Assembly (NCBI RefSeq): GCF_947500695.1
Contig: NZ_CANMSS010000009.1
Span: 62,001-126,000, forward strand
Direction of reading: 5' to 3'
DNA length: 64,000 bases
From: an uncultured Pseudoteredinibacter sp.
Lineage (GTDB): Bacteria > Pseudomonadota > Gammaproteobacteria > Pseudomonadales > Cellvibrionaceae
Part shown: one piece after another, positions 27,085 through 35,088 of the stretch
How positions within the stretch are numbered: position 1 is the stretch's first letter
Layout of the letters: each line of letters opens with the position of its first letter
Translations under genes and position numbers: made by a program
The notes under the pieces: model-generated
The model's database searches: none
Seen by the model: only the letters and a program-made list of their open reading frames with translations
Told to the model about the DNA's origin: nothing

Positions 27085-27140
27085 ATGCATTCATTTCTAT
27101 GCATTCATTTCTATGCATTCATTGCCATGCATTCATTGCC
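27085..27140. repeat. Four tandem 14-bp repeats upstream of hsdM
   Basis: Units at 27085-27098, 27099-27112, 27113-27126 and 27127-27140. The first two read ATGCATTCATTTCT and the last two ATGCATTCATTGCC; a partial ATGATGC follows. Each unit carries the palindrome ATGCAT. The array ends 34 bases before the hsdM start, in the promoter or leader region. Such arrays can change length by slippage and switch transcription. Confidence 0.9.
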
Positions 27141-27147
27141 ATGATGC

Positions 27148-27459
27148 TTATTTATTTAGCATTGGCTGTTTAACATCTGGAAAATGCCTTGAGGATGACA
27201 GTTTTACCCGGTGTAAATACAAGGATCGAACGGTATGTTTTTTAAGCCACGCTGCGAAGACTTTGGCAGCGCTGCGATCATAAATGAGGACTATTTGATC
27301 ACTTTTTATTTTATCAAGCTCTATTTGATCAGGCTCTACTTGACCAAACTCAGGCTGATCAAGAGCACTAGCAATAGGCCCGAATTGGCCTGTTTCTAGA
27401 GTCCCCTCTGATGCTGACAAATCTGCCGGCTCTATCCATGAGACCAGGGAAGACGCCAT
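27148..27459 (-). CDS. Small uncharacterised ORF with a pentapeptide-repeat core
   Basis: A 103-residue open frame in the direction of hsdM. The centre consists of five five-residue units (LDQPE, FGQVE, PDQIE, LDKIK, SDQIV), encoded by 15-bp DNA repeats. A basic C-terminus follows (FAAWLKKHTVRSLYLHRVK). GGTGGA lies about nine bases before the ATG, so translation is plausible. I recognise no family. It could be a small regulator at the head of the restriction operon, a remnant, or an open frame that exists only because repeats of a multiple of three stay open. Confidence 0.35.
   Translation of the reverse strand: MASSLVSWIEPADLSASEGTLETGQFGPIASALDQPEFGQVEPDQIELDKIKSDQIVLIYDRSAAKVFAAWLKKHTVRSLYLHRVKLSSSRHFPDVKQPMLNK
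27289..27363. repeat. Five imperfect 15-bp tandem repeats with spaced TGATCA cores
   Basis: Five contiguous 15-base units at 27289, 27304, 27319, 27334 and 27349; minus-strand consensus CTTGATCAAATAGAG. TGATCA or a one-base variant recurs every 15 bases. They lie within the small 103-residue frame. They could encode a repeated peptide or serve as a repeated DNA-binding site. Confidence 0.75.
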
Positions 27460-27574
27460 TTCTGTATTTCCACCGTTTACTGTAAAAATAGAGAGCGTAT
27501 AGAACCACTTATTGTGCGCATATACAAGCCACTGAGCAGGCAGAATAGAGAGCGAGATCTAGGAGTAATTAGCG

Positions 27575-27766
27575 GTGAAAGTCACACAAACTCTGACAAG
27601 GGAAGAACTGTATGAATTAGTCTGGAAAACACCAATGATAAAACTAGCAAAGCAATTTAGTTTATTAGAAAGCGCCGTTTGTTTATGGTCGATCTCCCCG
27701 CTAAGCAACCCAACCTATCTCTTGGCTGTTCATTTACACCATTTTATTGGTAACAATCTCCCCTAG
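27575..27766 (+). pseudogene. Truncated remnant of a defence-island-associated gene
   Basis: The first 28 or so residues include LTREELYELVWKTPMIKLAK followed by QFSL. In longer proteins that I recall from accessory islands this motif runs on to a helix-turn-helix and a PPxGYW segment. Here the similarity stops abruptly and 35 unrelated residues follow to a stop. AGGAG lies ten bases before the GTG start. I read this as the beginning of a larger gene cut by deletion or insertion, at the outer edge of the restriction island. An 11-bp direct repeat (AATAGAGAGCG at 27487-27497 and 27544-27554) precedes it. Confidence 0.55.
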
Positions 27767-27827
27767 CTTGATCGACTCACAACGATAGAATAAAAGCAGA
27801 ACTTGGATCTTTTCTTGGGGGTTATTA

Positions 27828-28595
27828 ATGTCACAGTTTCTAAATCAAGTTGTTCTTATCACTGGCGCCAGCGGAGGCCTTGGACGTGAGGCTGCAAATC
27901 AGTTTGCAGCAGCTGGGGCAAAGTTAGCTTTGAGCGATATCAATGAAACTTTGCTAAAAGAGCTTGCTGAACAGCTGCAATCGCAAGGTAGCGAGGTCTT
28001 TTATCAAAGCTGCGATGTCACCTCAGAGAGCCAAGTAGAGGGCTTTGTCAGCCAAACTGTTGCTACCTTTGGCAAGCTGGATGTTGCTATTAATAATGCG
28101 GGCTTGGACCCTGAAGGAACGCCGTTGATAGATATGCCTTTAGAAGACTTTGAGCGCATGATGAATATCAATGTGCGAGGTGTATTTTTAGGCATGAAGC
28201 ATCAAGTTAAGGCCATGTTGAAACAGCAATCTGGTGCAATTTTGAATGTGTCTTCCATTGCGGGCTTAAACGGCTTTGCCGCTGGTAGTGCTTATACCGC
28301 AAGTAAGCACGCTGTTATTGGGATGAGTAAATCGGCCGCTGTGGAATATGGCCGCTTTAATATTCGTGTAAATGCGATTTGCCCAGGTGTTACCGAAACC
28401 AATATGTTCGATCGAGCATTAGAGGGTGTTAAAGATCGAGATACCGCTATTAAGCGTATCGGTGCTGACACGTGCTTGAAACGCCATGCTCAGCCAGAGG
28501 AGATTGTGCGCGGTATGCTCTTCGCCTGCGACCCTGCCAATACCTATATGACTGGCCATGCCCTATTAATGGATGGCGGTTTTAGTGCTATGTAA
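27828..28595 (+). CDS. Short-chain dehydrogenase/reductase, cytosolic
   Basis: 255 residues, the classical SDR length. The cofactor motif TGASGGLG is at 12-19, NNAG at 89-92, and the catalytic set is S143, Y156 and K160 (YTASK). D37 at the end of the second strand (LALSDINE) suggests NAD rather than NADP. The C-terminal MTGHALLMDGGFSAM is typical. It catalyses oxidation or reduction of an alcohol/ketone; the substrate is unknown. GGGGGTT lies before the ATG. It stands alone beyond the island and marks the return to ordinary chromosome. Confidence 0.88.
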   Translation: MSQFLNQVVLITGASGGLGREAANQFAAAGAKLALSDINETLLKELAEQLQSQGSEVFYQSCDVTSESQVEGFVSQTVATFGKLDVAINNAGLDPEGTPLIDMPLEDFERMMNINVRGVFLGMKHQVKAMLKQQSGAILNVSSIAGLNGFAAGSAYTASKHAVIGMSKSAAVEYGRFNIRVNAICPGVTETNMFDRALEGVKDRDTAIKRIGADTCLKRHAQPEEIVRGMLFACDPANTYMTGHALLMDGGFSAM

Positions 28596-28852
28596 GTACA
28601 AATAAGCGACTTAATGCTTCCATATGTCAATTGCTCAATATGGCAATATTAACGGTTCTCCAGTTTAGTCAGGTAGATTTATTGACGCTAGAGAACCACT
28701 GACGCATGGAAATGCTAACGGCAAAGCGGCCTAACTGGAGCCATAAGACAGCACGAACACCTTGGTCAGAAATTTCTTGCCCATACCGCAGCCATTATCG
28801 GCAAATAGGATTTCCGCCCCCAGAGATCTTTAGTAACGTACCTTTAATGTCG

Positions 28853-28904
28853 CCCTCATCCCTTACATCCCTTACATCCCTTACATCCCTTACATCTCTT
28901 TCAT
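28853..28904 (+). repeat. 9-bp tandem repeat CCCTTACAT
   Basis: Four exact units of CCCTTACAT run from 28860 to 28895, flanked by degenerate copies (CCCTCAT before, CTCTTTCAT after). The array sits in the 336-base gap 28596-28931, just after the response-regulator stop codon on the other strand. An open frame across it (28706-28927) would encode SLT repeats, which is best explained by the array itself. The gap also holds a 7-bp inverted repeat GGTTCTC/GAGAACC (28654-28660 and 28691-28697). No gene is supported. Confidence 0.85.
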
Positions 28905-28931
28905 CTCTTAATGGGCTGCAGCGATAAGCTG

Positions 28932-29624
28932 TTAGAGTATACGCTTCAAGTCACCCTGAAATGCCTTACCGATTGGGATCTCTTCTTCGCCAACTTCCAC
29001 ATCATGTTTGGTAAAGGCCGTTATATGATCTGAATTCACTATATACGAACGATGGATTTGAATAAATGAAACGGGCAGCCTGTCTAAAAATGACGACAAA
29101 GTACTTTTAACCAAGTATTTTCTTATCGGCGTCACAATTTCGATGTAATCTTTTAAGCCCTTTACAAACAGAATATCAGAAAAACTAACCCTAACATCTT
29201 TCCGATCGCAACGTACAAAGAGATGCCCTTCGAGCTTTTCTCGGCCCGATGCAACAACATCTTGTTGTGCTAAAAACCGCTCTATGGATTTAAAGAATCG
29301 CGTGAACGTGATGGGTTTCAACAGATAGTCTACTGCATCAAGCTCAAATCCATCCAGCGCATAATCCCTATGCGCAGTCGTAAAAATAACACTGGGCCTA
29401 TTGCGAGACAGGCTTGAATAAAACTCGGTGCCTTTGAGGACCGGCATTTCAATATCCAGAAACATAAGATCAACGGATTGCTCACTTAGTACTTGACTGG
29501 CCTCAATTGCACTAGAACACTTGGCAGCAATACTAAATTTCGGAAATCTCTGTAAGTGAGTTTCAATTAGATCTCTACCCAGCGACTCGTCATCAACAAT
29601 TAAACAGCTATAGCAATCATTCAT
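28932..29624 (-). CDS. LytTR-type response regulator
   Basis: 230 residues. The receiver (1-115) has D11/D12 and the phosphorylation site D57 in LMFLDIEMP, with T and K positions in FTTAHRDYA and DYLLKPITF. A LytTR DNA-binding domain (about 130-230) carries DILFVKGLKDYIEIVT and FIQIHRSYIVN. It overlaps the preceding sensor kinase by four bases (ATGA). LytTR regulators bind direct repeats upstream of target genes and often control cell-surface or secreted functions. The targets are unknown. Confidence 0.9.
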   Translation of the reverse strand: MNDCYSCLIVDDESLGRDLIETHLQRFPKFSIAAKCSSAIEASQVLSEQSVDLMFLDIEMPVLKGTEFYSSLSRNRPSVIFTTAHRDYALDGFELDAVDYLLKPITFTRFFKSIERFLAQQDVVASGREKLEGHLFVRCDRKDVRVSFSDILFVKGLKDYIEIVTPIRKYLVKSTLSSFLDRLPVSFIQIHRSYIVNSDHITAFTKHDVEVGEEEIPIGKAFQGDLKRIL

Positions 29625-30763
29625 CGTGATCCATCATCCCACTGAATAGTTAAATCGACACTGTAGTTATTTTCTGTTTCCTGTATTTGTAAACTATGGC
29701 GGACTGGGTACAGTAATTCGAGCTGTTTCATCATATTTTTCAGCCCTATAGAAGGGCTACTTTCAGTCGACTTGAAAACCTTGGGTTTTGAATTACTTAT
29801 ACTAAAGCAGACCTTTTCTCTGTCAGCGTTTAGGATAATATCGATTTTAGATTGCTTTAACTCCTGACTAACACCATGTTTAAATGCATTTTCTACGAGC
29901 GTCAGAAAAAGCAAAGGGGCAACAGCCGTGAGGCCATCCACATTATGTTTAAAGGAAACATTTACTCGATCACCAAAACGTAGCTTTTCAAGAGCAATAT
30001 AGTCGTTGATCATCTGAATCTCCTTGTCCAGTAATACGCTTTTATCATGCGCATTATGCAAAACATAATCCAAAATCCCCGACAGCCTCTCCACTGCTGT
30101 AGCCGTTTGCTCCGATCGACACAAGGCCAAGGCGTATATATTGTTCAGAGTATTAAAAATAAAATGCGGATTGAGCTGGCCTTTCAAGGCACGCAGCTCC
30201 GCCACCTGCTTTTGCTCTCGTAATTCCAATATATGTTTTTGTCTCTCGTAAAAACTCACAGAAATTAACAAGGCAGAGGGAAACAATAACATTGGCCATT
30301 TACCAAGTATTATATATTTGATCATTCCTGAGAGGCCCAATCTCTGCCAAATAGAAAGATCAGCCAAATTAGCCAAATAAAAGGCCCCGTAGGTATCTGG
30401 GTAGTTGCTTTCGAGATATAGATAACTCACCAAAATGTAGATTTCAGAAGCCAAAAACATTGTAGCAATTATAGAAACTACAAAAGCAAGCTTTCGGTTT
30501 TTATCGAGTAATCGAGGTAGCAATAACTTCAGCGCCACCAAAGCGACAAACCATTGTAATACGGTCGCTAAGCCGGCGACCTCAACCCCCTCACGAATCG
30601 AGGAGTAACGCTGCCATTCTGGCCCTAGGTTCACCAAGAAGACAACCGACCAAAACGCGATTAATAAGGATCGTTTTCGAGATTGATCTGAAGATCTATG
30701 CACTATAAAAACCGGACTTGAAATATAAAGCAGAACTATAACCAATTTAAGACCAACTGGCAC
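29621..30763 (-). CDS. LytS/YehU-like sensor histidine kinase
   Basis: 380 residues. The first 175 contain five or so membrane helices. The kinase core of the PF06580 type begins with RALKGQLNPHFIFNTLNNIY, where H200 is the predicted phosphorylated residue, and ends with an ATPase domain (LTLVENAFKHG). No separate sensory domain is seen, so signal reception is in the membrane part. The frame opens with GTG at 30763 without an obvious ribosome site and overlaps a nested inverted repeat; an internal start is possible. It forms a two-component pair with the LytTR regulator. Confidence 0.85.
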   Translation of the reverse strand: MPVGLKLVIVLLYISSPVFIVHRSSDQSRKRSLLIAFWSVVFLVNLGPEWQRYSSIREGVEVAGLATVLQWFVALVALKLLLPRLLDKNRKLAFVVSIIATMFLASEIYILVSYLYLESNYPDTYGAFYLANLADLSIWQRLGLSGMIKYIILGKWPMLLFPSALLISVSFYERQKHILELREQKQVAELRALKGQLNPHFIFNTLNNIYALALCRSEQTATAVERLSGILDYVLHNAHDKSVLLDKEIQMINDYIALEKLRFGDRVNVSFKHNVDGLTAVAPLLFLTLVENAFKHGVSQELKQSKIDIILNADREKVCFSISNSKPKVFKSTESSPSIGLKNMMKQLELLYPVRHSLQIQETENNYSVDLTIQWDDGSR

Positions 30764-30814
30764 GACTTGTCGCCGAGTATGGGGGTTGCGTCGATAAACC
30801 CCGCAAACAAGTCG
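30763..30814. promoter_or_regulatory. Nested inverted repeat at the sensor-kinase start
   Basis: CGACTTGT (30763-30770) pairs with ACAAGTCG (30807-30814), and inside it GGGGTT (30782-30787) pairs with AACCCC (30797-30802). The outer arm touches the kinase GTG start codon. It could be an operator for the divergent genes or a leader hairpin that hides the start. Confidence 0.4.
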
Positions 30815-30937
30815 ATAAGGCCCCAGCGGCGGCCTCAGTCACTGTTGAGCGAGACTAGGCTTGGTTTCGTCTACAAACTCACCGCCGAGTAGCAAGGCAT
30901 TTATGATCTGTCTTTACTTACCTTATTGGAGATAGCC

Positions 30938-31912
30938 ATGCCACACTGTATTCGTATTTTAACTCTTTTAAGCCTTATCCTTTTAAGCGGTGCTAGCGCC
31001 ATAGTATTCGCCCAAGAGGCTGGCAAAAGCAATTCGACACGAGCCATACTGGTCACCGGAGCCTCCTCAGGAATCGGAAAGCAAATAGCACATACACTTG
31101 CCGAAGAGGGCTACTTTGTTTATGCCGGAGCCCGAAAACAAAAAGACATCACCGCTCTAAGCCAATTACCTAATATGCAAGGGGTAAGGCTGGATGTCAC
31201 TAAAGATAGCGACATAAGCTCTGCAGTAAAACTGATTGAAAAAGAAGGGCGAGGCCTATTCGGGCTAGTCAATAATGCAGGTGTTTTTATCTACGATCCG
31301 CTGATAGAAGTCTCTGAAGAGGATATGCAGTTTATAAATGATGTCAATGTCATGGGGCCTTACAAGGTCAATAAAGCTTTTGCGCCGCTGATAATCAAAA
31401 GCCGAGGCCGAATAACCACCATCGGTTCTATTTCGGGACTATTCTCAGGAAGGTTATTCGGCCCATACAGCATGAGCAAACATTCAATGGAGGCTTACAC
31501 CGAGGCGCTTGCTGCGGAAATGGAAAAGTTCGAAGTAAAAGTGAGTATTGTAGAGCCCGGAAACTTTCGCTCAAACATCATGAAAAACATGGAAAAGCGA
31601 CTGCACTCTATTCGCCAAGGACAGAGACCAACCCAGTATCAAAAAGAAATTGAAAAGTTAGCTTCCTTCGTAATTTCAGACAGATCACATCACGCCGAGC
31701 CAACTCCCGTAGCCAACGCGGTACTGAATTTTATGAGTGCCGACAAAACTAAGCTGCGCTATATGGTTACCCCAAACCAACGAGAGGCAAACCTAGCAAT
31801 CAAGCGTTCTTTGCAAAAAGTCATTGAACTCAACCAAGATCATGAATTCAGCTTAAATGACGAGTCCCTTGTTGAGATGCTAAGAGAGCTGATGGCAAAG
31901 GCTAGAAAATGA
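30938..31912 (+). CDS. Short-chain dehydrogenase/reductase with export signal (copy 1)
   Basis: From the ATG at 30938 (GGAGA five bases upstream) the protein has 324 residues. An upstream TTG at 30926 is less likely. A hydrophobic leader, LTLLSLILLSGASAIVFAQ, precedes a complete SDR: TGASSGIG (40-47), NNAG, and YSMSK (Y177, K181). SDR enzymes are normally cytosolic, so a signal peptide is odd; the mature enzyme would need cofactor outside the cytoplasm or the leader may be a membrane anchor. It is clearly a paralogue of the gene ending at 35089 (LVNNAGV, FAPLI, GRITTIGSISG, LRYMVT shared). Its stop overlaps the start of the transporter by four bases. Confidence 0.85.
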   Translation: MPHCIRILTLLSLILLSGASAIVFAQEAGKSNSTRAILVTGASSGIGKQIAHTLAEEGYFVYAGARKQKDITALSQLPNMQGVRLDVTKDSDISSAVKLIEKEGRGLFGLVNNAGVFIYDPLIEVSEEDMQFINDVNVMGPYKVNKAFAPLIIKSRGRITTIGSISGLFSGRLFGPYSMSKHSMEAYTEALAAEMEKFEVKVSIVEPGNFRSNIMKNMEKRLHSIRQGQRPTQYQKEIEKLASFVISDRSHHAEPTPVANAVLNFMSADKTKLRYMVTPNQREANLAIKRSLQKVIELNQDHEFSLNDESLVEMLRELMAKARK

Positions 31913-33246
31913 ACTCTATCAAGAAGAACATCTATTCACTAACACTCATGAGGCCACACGAACAAAAGCCAGCATTAGCGGCATTTTTAATGGCACTGAT
32001 GTTGATGGCATCATACTTCATACTACGCCCAGTTCGCGACGCCATGGCCAGCGATTGGAGCGACTCCGAACTTAGCATGCTGTGGAATATTCAGTTTTTT
32101 CTGGCGACTGGAGTGATCGCACTATACGGAGTAGCGGCTTCTCGCATGAAATTAAAACACCTAGCCCCTATTATCTATGTGTTTTTTTCTGCAAGTTTCG
32201 CACTATTCTATGTGTTTTCCCCGCGCCTGGAAGACCCGGTGCTACTAGAGAAGGGCTTCTATCTTTGGGTGACCGTATTCAGTCTTTTGAACCTCTCGGT
32301 ATTTTGGAGCTTCTTGAGTACTATATTCACAAAAAGTCAGAGTAAACGGCTCTTCCCATTTATCAGTGCAGGAGCCAGTGCTGGAGCAATTCTTGGGCCT
32401 ACAATCCCGCTGTTTTTCAGTGCGATTATCGGCTTGGATAAATTAATGCTGCTCGCTGCATTGACATTGATACTGGCCATCCCTTTTGCCCTATATTTAA
32501 TTCAAGGCAATAATAACTCTGAAGAATCCACTCCACCTACCGATATAAATCGCGTGGCTGGAGGCACCTGGTGGAAGGGCTTTTCCGATGTCTTCAGCAA
32601 TCGCTACCTTCTCTATATTGCTGCTTTTATATTGCTGTATGTGTTTCTAAATTCATTTATGTACTTTCAACAGAAGAACATTTTAGCGGAATTTAGCCGG
32701 GTACAACGCACCCAAATACTAGGCGGAATAGATTGGGTCGTAAATTTATTGACCTTTGTCTTCGCCTTTGCTCTCACTAGCCGGATGATTAAATATTTGG
32801 GGATGGGTCGAACTCTTAGTAGCATTCCAGTTCTTATGTTTCTAAGCATGCTGCTATTAGCCCTCGCTCCCTGGGTGACGATTCTTCTCGCAGTTCAAGT
32901 TGCGCGGCGTGTCGGGAATTACTCTATAACTAGGCCTGCTCGTGAAATGTTATTCACCGAGGTCAGTTACGAGGAGCGAATAAAAGCTAAACCGGTAATC
33001 GATGTAGTCATTTATCGTGGAGGCGATGCTGTCAGTGGTTCTATTTTTGCTCTGTTAAGCGATGGCATAGGCCTTGGGTTGGCTGCCATTTCATGTATTG
33101 CCGCAGCAATTGCCGCTTGCTGGGCTACGCTAGGCTCTATGCTTGGGCGACTTTATGAACACACAAACTCCATTGAGAAGAATAATTTAGAACCCAGCCA
33201 CTCTTTAGATCAAAACTCTCCTTTTCAGTCCGAGCCTCAGCGTTAG
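31909..33246 (+). CDS. ATP/ADP-carrier-like (NTT/MFS) membrane transporter
   Basis: 445 residues with about twelve membrane helices. ALAAFLMALMLMASYFILRP followed by VRDAMA near residue 40 and RPAREMLFTEVSYEERIKAK with VIYRGGDA near 370 are hallmarks of the bacterial relatives of the NTT/Tlc nucleotide carriers. Free-living gammaproteobacteria carry many such proteins with unknown substrates. It is translationally coupled to the exported SDR before it. A nucleotide or nicotinamide-type substrate moved to a periplasmic SDR would make sense of the pairing, but this is speculation. Confidence 0.75.
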   Translation: MNSIKKNIYSLTLMRPHEQKPALAAFLMALMLMASYFILRPVRDAMASDWSDSELSMLWNIQFFLATGVIALYGVAASRMKLKHLAPIIYVFFSASFALFYVFSPRLEDPVLLEKGFYLWVTVFSLLNLSVFWSFLSTIFTKSQSKRLFPFISAGASAGAILGPTIPLFFSAIIGLDKLMLLAALTLILAIPFALYLIQGNNNSEESTPPTDINRVAGGTWWKGFSDVFSNRYLLYIAAFILLYVFLNSFMYFQQKNILAEFSRVQRTQILGGIDWVVNLLTFVFAFALTSRMIKYLGMGRTLSSIPVLMFLSMLLLALAPWVTILLAVQVARRVGNYSITRPAREMLFTEVSYEERIKAKPVIDVVIYRGGDAVSGSIFALLSDGIGLGLAAISCIAAAIAACWATLGSMLGRLYEHTNSIEKNNLEPSHSLDQNSPFQSEPQR

Positions 33247-33341
33247 GAGATTAGATCATCGCTACAAGGGGAAGCCGATACACAGCGCTTCTCCCACTTA
33301 CTGCTGCGGCCCCATACATATCCTCAGAACAGGAGATCACC

Positions 33342-34148
33342 ATGTTCAAATTTACCATTATCGTATTACTTGTTATCGGGCACGCTAGCGTACACAGCTA
33401 TGCTAGCAGCGCTGACTATACCGTTATCGATACTACGGTATATGAATCCGTGCATGCGGCTGTCAATGACTCTACTCGTCTCGCGACAGCAAAGGCGAGA
33501 GATTCGCATAGAAAGCCATTAGATATCTTGCTGTTCTCTACCGTAAAGCCCAATGATAAAATACTAGAGATCACTCCTGGAGAAGGCTATTACACGGCAT
33601 TGTTATCAAGGGTTGTCGGCGATAAAGGCACCGTTTATTCTGTAGATCCGGCTAGAGCATTCCAGCATTTACCTCGAATCAAACACTTTTTTTCAGATTA
33701 TCAAAAGCTCGATTTTCGTGAAAACGTTCAATATTCGGTTCAACAATTGGATCATATTCAACTTCCTGAAAAAGTCGACCAAATTTGGATGGTGCTCTAC
33801 TACCATGATACATACTGGACTGGTGAAGATAGGCAGGAAATGAACCGCCGTCTGTTCAAATTACTCAAGCCAGGCGGCAGTTTATTGGTTATTGATCACC
33901 ATGCACATCCAAAAGATAGGGATCAAGTAACCAGAAGCCTACATAGAATACACGACAGCTTAGTTATGACTGAGCTAGTTCAAGCGGGTTTTGTTTTACA
34001 TTCGACAAGTGACATACTTTCCAACCCAGACGACCCGCGCACTGATTCCGTTTTTGCCCCACAAATACGTGGACGCAGTGACCGTTTTGTTTGGCGTTTA
34101 AGGAAGTCATCATCTGAAAGTGGAACCGCTTTCAAATCGCTATATTAG
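33342..34148 (+). CDS. Exported class I SAM-dependent methyltransferase-like protein
   Basis: 268 residues with a signal peptide (FTIIVLLVIGHASVHSYA). The motif ARDSHRKPLDILLF, then ILEITPGEGYYTALLSRVVG, defines a known group of predicted methyltransferases that carry signal peptides. D/E of motif I is present (EITPGEGYYT). The later LFKLLKPGGSLLVIDHHA completes the fold. AdoMet is not expected in the periplasm, so these proteins may have lost methyl transfer or act otherwise. AGGAGA precedes the ATG. It lies 95 bases after the transporter. Confidence 0.8.
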   Translation: MFKFTIIVLLVIGHASVHSYASSADYTVIDTTVYESVHAAVNDSTRLATAKARDSHRKPLDILLFSTVKPNDKILEITPGEGYYTALLSRVVGDKGTVYSVDPARAFQHLPRIKHFFSDYQKLDFRENVQYSVQQLDHIQLPEKVDQIWMVLYYHDTYWTGEDRQEMNRRLFKLLKPGGSLLVIDHHAHPKDRDQVTRSLHRIHDSLVMTELVQAGFVLHSTSDILSNPDDPRTDSVFAPQIRGRSDRFVWRLRKSSSESGTAFKSLY

Positions 34149-34357
34149 CTTTAGATGGCTTATAGACCTCTGCAGTTGTATTGTTGTTTACCTGTCATAT
34201 GCAAAAAGCAGAGCTAGCACTTTGTTAGTCTCAAACATCAAGCGTAAAAACATAGGCCATGAAGTGGGAAACTCCTGCCGCACCCTGTATCATTTACTAC
34301 CAACTTTTATTGAATACACTCAACCCATTTCGGGGTGACAGGCAGCAGGTATACCTT

Positions 34358-35017
34358 ATGTCAATTGAACTAACTCACGGCAATGGAGCCGCTACTCACG
34401 CTATTATATGGCTACATGGCCTTGACGCCTCTTGCAATGATTTCCCCCCGGTAGTCCCTCATTTGGGCTTAAATGACAGCCCAACCATACGCTTTGTCTT
34501 TCCCCAAGCGCCCAACCGCCCTATTACCATTAATGGTGGCATGCAAATGCCTGGCTGGTATGACATTAAAGGCATGACCATCGAAGGAAGACAAGATCGC
34601 CAAGGTATTGAAGAATCTTACGCTTTGGTGGAGAAACTAATCGATGAGCAAATTGCTCAAGGAATTCCAGCAGAAAACATAATTCTTGCCGGCTTCTCCC
34701 AAGGCGGCGTTATCAGCTACTACACAGCCTTACGCACTCAACATAAGCTTGCCGGCGTACTGACAATGTCAACCTATATGGTTTTTACCGATCAGCTCGA
34801 GCAAGAGCGCAGCGACGCTAATCTACAAACACCTTTTTTTGCCAGTCATGGCACCCATGATCCGGTGGTAACTTTAGATTTAGGCGAGCACGCAGTAGAG
34901 ACTTTGAAAAAATATGATTACTCCATTGAGTGGAAGACCTACCCCATGGAGCATCAGGTGGTGATGGAGCAAATTCAGGATATTGGTACCTGGATTAATA
35001 AGTGCTTTTCTAGTTAA
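34358..35017 (+). CDS. Carboxylesterase/lysophospholipase-type alpha/beta hydrolase
   Basis: From the ATG at 34358 the protein has 219 residues, matching the small carboxylesterase family; the frame stays open upstream to 34259 but that part has no family character. The oxyanion region HGLDASCNDFPPVVP, the nucleophile GFSQGG, the acid in HGTHDPVV and the histidine in PMEHQV give a complete triad. It is predicted to be cytosolic and to hydrolyse short acyl esters. AGCAGG lies upstream of the chosen start. It ends in front of a hairpin facing the second exported SDR. Confidence 0.88.
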   Translation: MSIELTHGNGAATHAIIWLHGLDASCNDFPPVVPHLGLNDSPTIRFVFPQAPNRPITINGGMQMPGWYDIKGMTIEGRQDRQGIEESYALVEKLIDEQIAQGIPAENIILAGFSQGGVISYYTALRTQHKLAGVLTMSTYMVFTDQLEQERSDANLQTPFFASHGTHDPVVTLDLGEHAVETLKKYDYSIEWKTYPMEHQVVMEQIQDIGTWINKCFSS

Positions 35018-35048
35018 TTTGCAGCTCCAATAATGGTTGGCGGAAAAT

Positions 35049-35074
35049 GCTTGGCGGCATATGTACCGCCAAGC
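35049..35074. terminator. 9-bp hairpin between convergent genes
   Basis: GCTTGGCGG (35049-35057) pairs perfectly with CCGCCAAGC (35066-35074). On the minus strand ATTTTC follows, which suits the SDR ending at 35089; on the plus strand it may stop carboxylesterase readthrough. Confidence 0.65.
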
Positions 35075-35088
35075 AGCTATTCAGCCAG

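Noticed and set aside
27085..27140. CRISPR array
   Set aside because: The repeats are contiguous 14-mers with no spacers and no cas genes are present anywhere in the window.
16291..27766. Prophage or integrative element
   Set aside because: No integrase, tRNA attachment site, phage structural or conjugation gene is seen; it is better described as a defence island.
28706..28927. 73-codon frame with SLT repeats
   Set aside because: It exists because a 9-bp repeat keeps a frame open; no ribosome site or family.
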